Positions 7,091 to 15,488 of a stretch of DNA of 64,000 bases are shown in pieces (position 1 is the first letter of the stretch; each line of letters begins with the position of its first letter). A program made the translations under genes and the position numbers. The notes beneath the pieces are model-generated. The model was not told the DNA's origin. It searched no databases and saw only the letters and a program-made list of their open reading frames with translations. Source of the DNA: Acinetobacter pullicarnis (GTDB lineage Bacteria; Pseudomonadota; Gammaproteobacteria; Pseudomonadales; Moraxellaceae); the NCBI RefSeq assembly GCF_006352475.1, contig NZ_VCMZ01000001.1, positions 992,001 through 1,056,000 of the forward strand, in the 5' to 3' direction.

Positions 7091-9959
7091 TAAAAATAAA
7101 TTAAATAAAAAATATTATGACCCCGAAAATACTGGTGGTCTCACCAAAAGACTAGAAAAGGAACAAAAACTAAAAGAGATTTCCTCACCTGACAATACCA
7201 TTTCAGATTTATCGAAAAAGATATTAGCGACCAACTTAAACAATAATACAAAGCAAAAAAAATGCTCAACATTTTGCCGAAGTGAAGGTTTTCATATTTT
7301 GCCCTTAAGATATGCGATTACCCAGAAAAATGCTTCGAGCATGCCTGCAAATCTAGGTGATAAAGTTAAAAATATTAGCCTGACACATTCTAAATATGTC
7401 GTTGAAATGTTGGATTCTGGCTATGTTTACCAGTTAATCCTGCGAAGTTCTGGGAAAAAAGAATGGTGGGCTTATAAAGTGACACCGCTTGGTTATTTAT
7501 CTCTGTTTCCCATTGGCAAAGAAGTGCCAGTGACTGTGCCAGAATTTGCATGTCAGTCTGCCAATCATAAATTCAATGGCTCAGTTATTACGGTTCCAAA
7601 CAATCCTAATGATTTAGAAAAAACTACTTATATTCTCTATTCGCATGTTGAGCTGACCCAAAATAAAATTAAAGAGTTAGAAAATAATCCAAATGGATTT
7701 GCCAGTAAGGGAATATGGCAAAAAATTGATATTGCTGCATGGAAAGGGGGAACTCATAGTCAACCGCATTGTTTAAATAATACAAACTTGAAGTCTTCGA
7801 TTTTTAATATTAATCGCTTTGGTGATCGAATAAGTCAAGCACTGAAACAGTTTGATGCTTTACCCAATGAATATGCAGGGATTGCCTTATTTGACCCAAT
7901 TGGAATTAGCGTTAATTTAAATGATTATCGCAACGAAGCTTATATTTCGGTCGATGAGTTCTTGGCATTAAAAGATCGAAGTGGCCTGAGTAATCAACGA
8001 AAATTAGATGCAGTACAGCGGATAGATACATTAAAAGGCTCACTGAATCAAAAATTAGAAAATCGATTAAAAGATAACGCAAAGCTTGATGCAGATACAC
8101 GACCTTATCTAGACAGCCGGGATCAACGAAAAATAGATATTATGGATAAGCAAATTCAAGCTGCACAAAAACGTGGAGATGCAGATGAAGTAAAGGAATT
8201 ACAGCGTAGTAGACAAGTTGCCATAGAAGATCATGCGCGATTAATGAAAAAAAGAACTGAGCAAGTTACGGTAATGAATAAGCACTCAGAGAATGGCATA
8301 AAAGCAGACTTTCAAACTGTTGAAGATAATGTTGATCTTAAAGCGGTAGCAGATTTCAAAAAGGAAGTAGCGGTCAAGTTAGATAATGCAATGGAGGTTG
8401 CAAATCAACGTGCTCAAGATCATTTAAACTGGATTAATTCAGATAGTCTACTGAGTGCTTTAGATATTTATGACACGAAAGATTTAAAAAATGGTTGTGC
8501 TTTTAAAGCGCATATTGCCTCTTTGCTGTCTGGGATGGAGGGGGCAACAGCCTCTGAAAATAAATTAGATAGTTGGATAAAAAAACCTAGCTTTGAAAGG
8601 AAAAATTTATTTATTCGTGGTTTATACAGTAATCAAGATGCAGCCAAAGCACTGCATGAGCAAGTTGTTAGTCAAGCTACGGATACGACTGCTGTCGGAA
8701 TTAAGACGTTAAAAGGTGTAGTCGACTTTTTAAAGAAAACCGATTCTGCATGGGATGAATGGGCACGGGTACATACTGTCGTTGATAAAAATGGTAATCC
8801 CACCAAACTGAAAGGCAATATTCTTTTTACGGGTGTAGAAAAAAGAGTGATGTTATTTACCTCTAATTTTGCGCGTGCTGTATTTAGAGCAGGTATGGGG
8901 ACACAGGCAGAACGTGTGTTTGTCAAAGCAATTTCACAGAAGTTACTTTTTGTACAAATGGGAGATTTGGCTGAGAAGCTAAGGTTTGACGAGTTGGTAC
9001 ATCGTCTTGATCCTGAAAAACAGGGTCCCAGTTCAATTAAATTGAGTCCTGAATTTGGGCAACGTGTAGGGCCTCAGGTTGCAGCCAATGCCAAAGCAGC
9101 AACGTTGAATTCCTTAGATGTATTAATTGATGATGCCATAGTGAAAAAAGGGGAGCTTCCTAAAAAAATAGAGGCTGTGATTGGTAAGGATATGAAAGAT
9201 GCCACCAATAACTATCATCAGGTTCGAGCATCGGGCATCTTAGTCTTATTGGAAGTGATTAACCTCACTACTGCACTTGAATCAGGGAAATATAAAAGTA
9301 TAGAGCAAGTTGCAGCATTGGTTGCCTCTGTTTCTGGCCTATTTGCATTTGGTCTCGATATTTTCTATGGACTTGCAAAAGGCGTAAGAGAAGTTGCAGC
9401 ACAAAGTAGTTATACCGCAGCTGGTGCTGCTTCAACCCGTGGTGCAGCAAATATTCAACGTGGTGCAATAAAGTTCGCAGCCGTAGGTTTTAGTACCATC
9501 GCAGGAAGTATTACTGCATGGCTGGATTATTCCAAAAAACAAGAACAAGAAAATAAAGTAGGAGAATCAAATAAAAAATTGGAACAGATTTATTTAGTGA
9601 GAAGTATTAGTGGAGGCTTTACTGCCTTTTTGGGAGTTCTTTCAACACTGACGTATATCGGTCCAGTTGTAAACTATGTTAGCCGTATCGGCACAAGCCC
9701 CATAATTGCACGTTTAGGAGCTACTCAGTTAGTAACAATATTAACTAAAGATGCAATTAGAATGGGGGTGCTAAGAGGAATTGCTTGGTTAAGTGGGGTT
9801 GGTTTAATTCTCACTATTACCGAAATCGGCGTTCTAATCTATATGAATTTGACTCAATTAAGCCGTTGGTGTGAATACTGCACTTTTAGAAAAGTTGCAA
9901 GTAACCAAATTATGTCTGAAAAACAAGAAATAGAAGATTTTCAAAAATTATTAGCTTAA
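7083..9959 (+). CDS. MIX/VasX-like (BTH_I2691-type) T6SS effector, probable pore former
   Basis: A 958-aa protein encoded next to VgrG and DUF4123. The N-terminal domain (about residues 60-170) carries CSTFCRSEGFHILPLRYAI and LDSGYVYQLI, matching the two parts of the MIX marker (hhPhR and xxGhhYhh; the usual Arg of the second is Asp here) and the VasX N-terminal region. The middle (about 290-480) is rich in charged helices with likely coiled coils. From about residue 720 there are five hydrophobic stretches, such as ASGILVLLEVINLTTAL, LVASVSGLFAFGLDIFYGLA, AAVGFSTIAGSITAW, GFTAFLGVLSTLTYIG and WLSGVGLILTITEIGVLIYM. This matches membrane-permeabilising colicin-like toxins of the VasX group. 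Immunity to such toxins is expected from integral membrane proteins, which are encoded immediately downstream. Confidence 0.82.
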   Translation: MNDKNKLNKKYYDPENTGGLTKRLEKEQKLKEISSPDNTISDLSKKILATNLNNNTKQKKCSTFCRSEGFHILPLRYAITQKNASSMPANLGDKVKNISLTHSKYVVEMLDSGYVYQLILRSSGKKEWWAYKVTPLGYLSLFPIGKEVPVTVPEFACQSANHKFNGSVITVPNNPNDLEKTTYILYSHVELTQNKIKELENNPNGFASKGIWQKIDIAAWKGGTHSQPHCLNNTNLKSSIFNINRFGDRISQALKQFDALPNEYAGIALFDPIGISVNLNDYRNEAYISVDEFLALKDRSGLSNQRKLDAVQRIDTLKGSLNQKLENRLKDNAKLDADTRPYLDSRDQRKIDIMDKQIQAAQKRGDADEVKELQRSRQVAIEDHARLMKKRTEQVTVMNKHSENGIKADFQTVEDNVDLKAVADFKKEVAVKLDNAMEVANQRAQDHLNWINSDSLLSALDIYDTKDLKNGCAFKAHIASLLSGMEGATASENKLDSWIKKPSFERKNLFIRGLYSNQDAAKALHEQVVSQATDTTAVGIKTLKGVVDFLKKTDSAWDEWARVHTVVDKNGNPTKLKGNILFTGVEKRVMLFTSNFARAVFRAGMGTQAERVFVKAISQKLLFVQMGDLAEKLRFDELVHRLDPEKQGPSSIKLSPEFGQRVGPQVAANAKAATLNSLDVLIDDAIVKKGELPKKIEAVIGKDMKDATNNYHQVRASGILVLLEVINLTTALESGKYKSIEQVAALVASVSGLFAFGLDIFYGLAKGVREVAAQSSYTAAGAASTRGAANIQRGAIKFAAVGFSTIAGSITAWLDYSKKQEQENKVGESNKKLEQIYLVRSISGGFTAFLGVLSTLTYIGPVVNYVSRIGTSPIIARLGATQLVTILTKDAIRMGVLRGIAWLSGVGLILTITEIGVLIYMNLTQLSRWCEYCTFRKVASNQIMSEKQEIEDFQKLLA

Positions 9960-9971
9960 GAGGTAAGAAAA

Positions 9972-10796
9972 ATGGTTTTTAATAAAATAAATAAATTATT
10001 AGAAGAGTTTATCGCAGAGCTATTTATTGTTGAAGGTGAGATTACTGACTTAATCACCCGTCAAACCTTAGAGAATTTGAATGCAAAAGGACAATCGCAT
10101 GCCAGTGCAATCGCGGTAGGTTCTACACTGTTAGGTCAACTTGGCAGCGCTGCCTTAGTTGGTATTGCTGCCAGTGATGATGGGGTCAACGTTAGTGAGT
10201 TTGCGATAGAACTGACAGATACGAATGGAGTTAAACATTTTTTTAAAGGTTGCTTTCCTGAGGTGGTGTTTAAAAAAGGTGATCAGGTCAAAGTCATTGC
10301 ACACCCCTTTAAAACAGATTATGGCTATGTCTCTGCGATTATTGATATTAAAAATAACTATATGTGGACCAGTCAACAAGTAGAAAGAGGTCGTTATAGA
10401 TATCGAATATTTGGTATGAAATTAATGGGGGGGGGAGGGGTATTTGTTTTATTTGTTTTTTTAGTGATGGATTATTTTAATAGAGAATATTTTACTCAAA
10501 TGTTTATTTTTGATATTGAAATGCTAATACCAATATTGTTTTTAAATATAATATTTTTATTCATTGGCTGGCGAGTGGGAGCAAGTTTTGATGAGCAAAG
10601 TGTTGAATTAGAAGGAATACTAAAAAAGCTCGGGTTTTATAAACCAACAGTTATAAGCCTAAATGATTACACGATATTTAGTGTGAAAAAAAGAAATAAA
10701 GAAAAGGATATTAAATATCCAGATCGATGGGAGCAATATACCTACCGTATCGATCTTGCTCAAAAAGATGATGCTGAAAAATATGGTAAGAAATAA
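9972..10796 (+). CDS. Two-helix membrane protein, candidate immunity protein, copy 1
   Basis: A 274-aa protein starting 12 bases after the effector stop, with AGGTAAG as ribosome-binding site. It has a conserved soluble N-terminal half (about residues 1-150, including LITRQTLENLNAKGQSHASA and FKKGDQVKVIAHPF). A hairpin of two membrane segments follows (about 152-170 and 184-200), then a conserved tail IGWRVGASFDEQS to DAEKYGKK. Database entries of this type are labelled putative T6SS effector, but position and topology favour immunity against the pore former. The hairpin is encoded across a G9 tract (10427-10435), unusual in this AT-rich DNA, where slippage would frameshift the first membrane helix. 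Copies 2 and 3 are close paralogs. Confidence 0.7.
   Translation: MVFNKINKLLEEFIAELFIVEGEITDLITRQTLENLNAKGQSHASAIAVGSTLLGQLGSAALVGIAASDDGVNVSEFAIELTDTNGVKHFFKGCFPEVVFKKGDQVKVIAHPFKTDYGYVSAIIDIKNNYMWTSQQVERGRYRYRIFGMKLMGGGGVFVLFVFLVMDYFNREYFTQMFIFDIEMLIPILFLNIIFLFIGWRVGASFDEQSVELEGILKKLGFYKPTVISLNDYTIFSVKKRNKEKDIKYPDRWEQYTYRIDLAQKDDAEKYGKK
10427..10435 (+). repeat. G9 homopolymer tract inside immunity-like gene copy 1
   Basis: Nine G residues followed by AGGGG (10436-10440) encode MGGGG at the start of the first membrane helix. Such tracts are slippage-prone. The other two paralogs have no G run at the aligned position. Confidence 0.8.
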
Positions 10797-10854
10797 AAAA
10801 TTAACACGGATTAGTTTTTAAAGAATTTAAAATAATAACTGAAAAGTGAATAAA

Positions 10855-11667
10855 ATGATTTTCAATAATGCCAATCAAATATTAGAAGAATTTATAGCAG
10901 AGCTATTTATTGTGGAGGGGGAAATTACCGACTTAATCACCCGTCAAACCTTAGAGAATTTGAATGCAAAAGGACAATCGCATGCCAGTGCAATTGCAGC
11001 AGGTTCCGCATTGCTAGGTCAACTCGGCAGCGCTGCTTTAGCTGGTATTGCTGCCAGTGATTATGGGGTCGACGTTAGTGAGTTTGCGATAGAACTGACA
11101 GATCATGCTGGGGTGAAGCATCTTTTTAAAGGTTGCTTTCCTGAAGTCGTATTTAAAAAAGGTGATCAGGTTAAAGTCATTGCACACCCTTTTAAAACTG
11201 ATTATAGCTATGTTTTAGCAATTATAGATATTAAACATAATTATATGTGGACCAGTCAACAAGTAGAAAGAGGTCGTTATAGATATCGAATATTTGGTAT
11301 GAAATTAATTGTTTGGTCCAGTTTTTTTATATTGTTTGTCGTATTTGTTGTTGATTTCCTTAATGCTAATTCTATTGATGAAATGTTATTTAGCGAAATG
11401 CATATACAAATAACGAGTTTAGTTTGGATCTTAATCTCCTTATTTATAGGTTGGCGGGTAGGTGCAAGTTTTGATGAGCAAAGTATCGAATTGGAAGCTA
11501 TTCTTAAAAAGCTCGGGTTTTATAAACCAACCATGATGAGTTTAAATAAATATTCTATTTTTTCGACTGAGCCAGCTAATAATCAACTTAATGAGCGTTG
11601 GAAAGACTATACCTACCGCATCGATCTTGCTCAAAAGGATGATGCTGAAAAATATGGGAAGAAATAA
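10855..11667 (+). CDS. Two-helix membrane protein, candidate immunity protein, copy 2
   Basis: A 270-aa paralog of the protein at 9972. The ATG at 10855 was chosen over the GTG at 10846 because MIFNNANQILEEF aligns with MVFNKINKLLEEF of copy 1. The N-terminal approximately 150 residues are nearly identical to copies 1 and 3. The membrane hairpin (about residues 148-200, with SSFFILFVVFVVDFL and SLVWILISLFIGW) is different. The last approximately 65 residues are identical to copy 3 by eye. The stop is 5 bases before the Imm71/72-like gene. The 58-bp spacer upstream of copy 2, with TTAACACGGATTAG, recurs upstream of copy 3 and marks a duplication. The role is inferred as immunity to a related pore-forming effector. 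Confidence 0.68.
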   Translation: MIFNNANQILEEFIAELFIVEGEITDLITRQTLENLNAKGQSHASAIAAGSALLGQLGSAALAGIAASDYGVDVSEFAIELTDHAGVKHLFKGCFPEVVFKKGDQVKVIAHPFKTDYSYVLAIIDIKHNYMWTSQQVERGRYRYRIFGMKLIVWSSFFILFVVFVVDFLNANSIDEMLFSEMHIQITSLVWILISLFIGWRVGASFDEQSIELEAILKKLGFYKPTMMSLNKYSIFSTEPANNQLNERWKDYTYRIDLAQKDDAEKYGKK

Positions 11668-11672
11668 AAATA

Positions 11673-12602
11673 ATGAATAATTTTGAAATAAGACCACAAG
11701 AAATATATTTATTAGAACGCTACAGTTCTGCTGAATATTTTAAGCAATTGGTTGGTGCATTTAAAAATATGTTAGATGCCGCAGAACGTGCGCTTGATGT
11801 GTTTATATTGGATTTGCCCGATAATTATCGAGATCGACATATATCTGAACAATCTGATGTGGTTTGGGGGGAAATGGTTTTACCAAATTTCAGATCTACA
11901 ATGGATTCATTGAATTATGGTTATCAGCGGCTGTTAGAGGGAGATCTTTCTGCTTTACAGTATGCAGGCAATGTTCTAACAGATTTCAGGGCTCAAAGGA
12001 TTGATTTCTGGCCTGACTGGATGGATGAGGATAATTTGGCTTTATTTGATAAATGGCAAGCTAAAGCAAGTAAATTAGCCACAAATATAAAGGCCACTAT
12101 TTTTGGAAGTTGGCCTATTACTTTTTTAACTGAAAAATATAATTCTGATTATTTAGGTGAATTAAATCTTCCTGAATCTCTACCGATTTATCGTCAACAT
12201 CCTACTATTTCTATAAAAACAGACGAAACGGTGCCACAAGATGGTTTCTATATCCCCATCATCGCTGATGCATGTGCTCAGTTTATGCTGAAAGGGCATG
12301 ATGCATCAGAAGCATTGGTTGGGCTAGATGCAGAATATGGTGGAATACAGTATGACCATAAAGAGCCGACTAAATGGATATTAGTTGAACGTATTGCCGA
12401 TGAAGGAGGAAGCTTGGCAACAATGAACGTAAGCGCATTGAAAGGCTTTGTAGGTCAGAAATGCACTCAATCTGGCAATTGGTGGAGTCTAGCAAATGAA
12501 TCGCAATCTCGTTATTTTAAACAAGGCGACATTTTTCCTGAAATTAAGAACAATACATGGGGAGAAACGATTTGGTATTTAGAAGTGACAAATAAGGAAT
12601 AA
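11673..12602 (+). CDS. Imm71/Imm72-like T6SS immunity protein
   Basis: A 309-aa soluble protein without signal peptide or membrane segment. The N-terminal helical half begins LLERYSSAEYFKQLVGAFKN. The C-terminal half has GFYIPIIADACAQFMLKGHDA and ends with GNWWSLANESQSRYFKQGD and WGETIWYL. These features match the Imm71/Imm72 group from polymorphic-toxin and T6SS loci as I remember them; in those proteins the C-terminus has a GWWxT, RYFxxG and ATIW sequence. It is sandwiched between two membrane paralogs, so it may be an orphan immunity gene kept against a foreign effector. The ribosome-binding site lies inside the end of the previous gene (GGGAAGAAA). Confidence 0.6.
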   Translation: MNNFEIRPQEIYLLERYSSAEYFKQLVGAFKNMLDAAERALDVFILDLPDNYRDRHISEQSDVVWGEMVLPNFRSTMDSLNYGYQRLLEGDLSALQYAGNVLTDFRAQRIDFWPDWMDEDNLALFDKWQAKASKLATNIKATIFGSWPITFLTEKYNSDYLGELNLPESLPIYRQHPTISIKTDETVPQDGFYIPIIADACAQFMLKGHDASEALVGLDAEYGGIQYDHKEPTKWILVERIADEGGSLATMNVSALKGFVGQKCTQSGNWWSLANESQSRYFKQGDIFPEIKNNTWGETIWYLEVTNKE

Positions 12603-12650
12603 TGTAGATTGATTAACCGTATAGATAAAAATATAGACCGCAAGTTTTAT

Positions 12651-12743
12651 TAAAAGATGATGCTGAAAAATATGGGAAGAAATAAAAAATTAACACGGAT
12701 TAGTTTTTAAAGTATTTAAAATAATAACTGAAAAGTGAATAAA
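12651..12743 (+). repeat. Relic 3' end and spacer of an immunity-like paralog
   Basis: The stretch repeats the last approximately 30 bases of the paralog coding sequence (AAAGATGATGCTGAAAAATA to the stop), then the same spacer with TTAACACGGATTAG that precedes copy 2 (10762-10854). Only a few bases differ. The offset is 1889 bp. It shows that copy 3 arose by duplication or recombination that left the tail of another copy behind. Confidence 0.8.
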
Positions 12744-13547
12744 ATGATTTTCAATAATGCCAATCAAATACTAGAAGAGTTTACCGCAGAGCTATTTATT
12801 GTTGAAGGTGAGATTACAGACTTAATCACCCGTCAAATCTTAGAGAATTTGAATGCACAAGGACAATCGCATGCCAGTGCAATTGCAGCAGGTTCTACAC
12901 TATTAGGTCAACTCGGCAGCGCTGCTTTAGCTGGTATTGCTGCCAGTGATGATGGGGTCGACGTCAGTGAGTTTGCGATAGAACTGACTGATCATGCTGG
13001 GATGACGCATCTTTTTAAAGGTTGTTTTCCTGAGGTGGTGTTTAAAAAAGGTGATCAGGTCAAAGTCATTGCACACCCCTTTAAAACAGATTATGGCTAT
13101 GTCTCTGCAATTATTGATATTAAAAATAATTATATATGGACCAGTCAACAAGTAGAAAGAGGTCGTTATAGATATCGAGTTTTTTGTATTAAATCATTTG
13201 GACTAATCTGCTTAGTTGGATTGGTATTTATATTTCTATTATTTGGGGTTATTGGTGGTTTTGAATCTCTAAGACATATAGTCACAGTATATTTCTGTGT
13301 ATTCACTCTATCTCTATCTTTACTTATAGGATGGAGAGTTGGAGCAAGTTTTGATGAGCAAAGCATCGAATTGGAAGCTATTCTTAAAAAGCTAGGATTT
13401 TATAAACCAACCATGATGAGTTTAAATAAATATTCTATTTTTTCGACTGAGCCAGCTAATAATCAACTTAATGAGCGTTGGAAAGACTATACCTACCGAA
13501 TCGATCTTGCTCAAAAAGATGATGCTGAAAAATATGGTAAGAAATAA
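12744..13547 (+). CDS. Two-helix membrane protein, candidate immunity protein, copy 3
   Basis: The third paralog, 267 aa from the ATG at 12744 (a GTG at 12735 is also in frame). It shares the soluble N-terminal half with copies 1 and 2, and its last approximately 65 residues appear identical to copy 2. The membrane hairpin (about residues 150-200: LICLVGLVFIFLLFGVIGG and VYFCVFTLSLSLLIGW) is unlike both. Identity thus drops sharply within the hairpin and returns exactly at GWRVGASFDEQS. This mosaic suggests recombination in the flanks and selection for variety in the membrane part. It is followed by a weak 6-bp hairpin (13557-13572). Confidence 0.68.
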   Translation: MIFNNANQILEEFTAELFIVEGEITDLITRQILENLNAQGQSHASAIAAGSTLLGQLGSAALAGIAASDDGVDVSEFAIELTDHAGMTHLFKGCFPEVVFKKGDQVKVIAHPFKTDYGYVSAIIDIKNNYIWTSQQVERGRYRYRVFCIKSFGLICLVGLVFIFLLFGVIGGFESLRHIVTVYFCVFTLSLSLLIGWRVGASFDEQSIELEAILKKLGFYKPTMMSLNKYSIFSTEPANNQLNERWKDYTYRIDLAQKDDAEKYGKK

Positions 13548-13654
13548 AAATAATATAAAGGTTTTTACCTTTGCCAGATGCTAGTCAAATAATTAGAAAA
13601 AGGACTTAACGCAAAATCAAAAAAATACTTATTTACGTATGCCTATCAATTTTA

Positions 13655-14866
13655 TTGGCCTTGCAGGGGTACTTTGGGATATGGACAGATGAAAATACAA
13701 GTTTTGCAGAAAATATGGTTGATCTACAAGGTGGAGATTTAAGGCTTTATCAATCTAAAGGTTTGATGTTTCTATCTTATAGTGAACCTTTAAGAATGGC
13801 AGATCAATATAATACTCAAGGTGAAGTAATTGGACGAGGTTTTGCAGAAGAATGGATGAAGGATACTGCTGAATGGTTAAATCGAGATCAAATAAGACTG
13901 ATTAAAGGCAACTTAAATCAAAAAGCTGAAATTATATTTAGTATCTTTGCACAGAAAGGTAGCTGGTGGACTAATCAGGATTTATCTAAAATTTATATCA
14001 GTGTGATTTTTAATGATTATCACAAGCAGGGTGTGATTCCGGTGGATAAAATTTTAGGCAATGCTCGTATCTATAAAATGTTTAAATCAGTTGATAGTGG
14101 CTTAAATTTTAAACCAATCCACTGGCCCAAAGCTAGACCTATTATACAGGTTCTATTTGATCAAACGGGGCAATATGGTTATGTAATTGGAGGGAATAGA
14201 GAACTCTGGCGTAGCAGTGATGCTGGGGAAACATGGAAGAAAATAGTAATCCCTCAGCAGTGGATACTTAAAGCAGAAACGGATGATGATATATCAAATA
14301 ATATCGTAAAGACTTTTGATGCCTATTATCTAGATGAAAAAACCAAAATGCTTTATCTATCTTGTTTTAAATACGATCCGAAGCAAAGTAGGAATGAAGT
14401 TTATGCTTTGCCTTGGAATGAAGCATTAACGGACATGAATCAGTTAAAACCAATTGTTGTCATTGCTGATGTATATATTACTGCGATCCAATCTGCGCCT
14501 GAGCAAGGTCTTTATTTATTAACAGAGAAATTCGATTTTTCTGATTTTAATTTACAGTCGAATAAAAAGTCTGCTCAATTCATTTATCTATCTAAAGATA
14601 AAAAGCAGCATTTGGTGGAGCTTGGTGATCGCTTAATGTTGGGGCATTTATACCAAGGGAAAGATGGTGTGCTGGTTATTGTCGGTTCGAAAGTATCTGA
14701 AAGTTATTTACGTTTTGAGGATATGTATTTGATCAGTACGGATCAAGGTCAAAGCTGGTCATTTCATAACAATGAGTCCAGTGCTACTGGGCAAACGTTT
14801 GATACACAGACCAACCGATTATGGAAACTCGAAAACGCTAAGTTATATTCCAAGCAATTGGATTAA
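13655..14866 (+). CDS. Asp-box (BNR) beta-propeller protein, possible T6SS immunity, odd start
   Basis: A protein of about 403 aa with at least two Asp-box repeats, SSDAGETW (about residue 188) and STDQGQSW (about residue 368), plus a likely degenerate one, SVDSGLNF (about residue 147). These mark a beta-propeller. It is the last gene of the T6SS island and may be a periplasmic immunity protein; this is context inference. The first usable canonical start is the TTG at 13655. The frame is open further upstream to a TAA at 13607-13609 and encodes KIKKILIYVCLSILLALQGY, which looks like a signal peptide or anchor. An AAGGA at 13600-13604 is spaced for a start near 13610, where no ATG, GTG or TTG exists. 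The start codon may therefore have been lost, or a rare AUC/AUA/AUU start is used. Confidence 0.6.
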   Translation: MALQGYFGIWTDENTSFAENMVDLQGGDLRLYQSKGLMFLSYSEPLRMADQYNTQGEVIGRGFAEEWMKDTAEWLNRDQIRLIKGNLNQKAEIIFSIFAQKGSWWTNQDLSKIYISVIFNDYHKQGVIPVDKILGNARIYKMFKSVDSGLNFKPIHWPKARPIIQVLFDQTGQYGYVIGGNRELWRSSDAGETWKKIVIPQQWILKAETDDDISNNIVKTFDAYYLDEKTKMLYLSCFKYDPKQSRNEVYALPWNEALTDMNQLKPIVVIADVYITAIQSAPEQGLYLLTEKFDFSDFNLQSNKKSAQFIYLSKDKKQHLVELGDRLMLGHLYQGKDGVLVIVGSKVSESYLRFEDMYLISTDQGQSWSFHNNESSATGQTFDTQTNRLWKLENAKLYSKQLD

Positions 14867-15488
14867 TTCATCTTATTCTACGCAAGTACACGACAGATGT
14901 GATTAGACCCAACATTCTATTGTCTATTTTTAGTTACTACCCAAAAGTTAAGCCATTATTGCGCCATTGAGCTTATCAGCATCAAGTGAGTTTGCAAATA
15001 ATGTCGAATACGATGCGCCATGCATCACCAAATCAAATCAATATCCCGACCCAGTGTAAAGTAAGTTAATTTATATTGATGAGCGTATTTTATATTTCTT
15101 TTCGAGTTTATGCGTTTGATTTTTAATTTTAGTATCTGACCATCCCTCCCAGACTGTAAAGTATTAAAGTGAATATCATAAACATCATTCCTAAGGTGAT
15201 AACAATTTCAATAATTCGCATGATTTTCTCTTATTTTATTATGTTTCTAATATTAAACAAACAGTACAAGCCATTTCAGTCTAGCAGGTTTTTTTTAGAC
15301 CTCAAGGTGCTATAAAATATAATGTTTTTAAATGTTTCCTAAATACTTGTATGTATTTGTTTTTATATGTATTTACTTGTTACAAAAATATATTCTGATG
15401 AGGTTCTCTCAGAAATAGGCGAGTAGATTGAGCTTGAAGTGAATTCAAGCGCATGATTCAGTTGGTTAAAATCGAATGGTTCGTGTGT
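14867..15488. other. Intergenic region with one small gene
   Basis: It holds the 30-codon minus-strand gene at 15129-15221. A 7-bp stem GCTTGAA/TTCAAGC lies at 15432-15450 just past thiO. Nothing else convincing was seen. Confidence 0.5.
15129..15221 (-). CDS. Putative 30-aa single-span membrane protein
   Basis: Reading MRIIEIVITLGMMFMIFTLI followed by LYSLGGMVRY and TAA, this is a short hydrophobic helix of about 20 residues with an Arg near each end, typical of bacterial small membrane proteins. AAGAGAAAATC before the ATG provides a ribosome-binding site 6-7 bases upstream. The protein is not recognisable as KdpF, CydX or another named small subunit, and no partner complex is encoded nearby. 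It would be missed by usual length cut-offs. Conservation across Acinetobacter genomes would decide whether it is real. Confidence 0.5.
   Translation of the reverse strand: MRIIEIVITLGMMFMIFTLILYSLGGMVRY

Noticed and set aside
13557..13572. Strong terminator after immunity copy 3
   Set aside because: A 6-bp stem AAAGGT/ACCTTT exists but lacks GC content and a T run.
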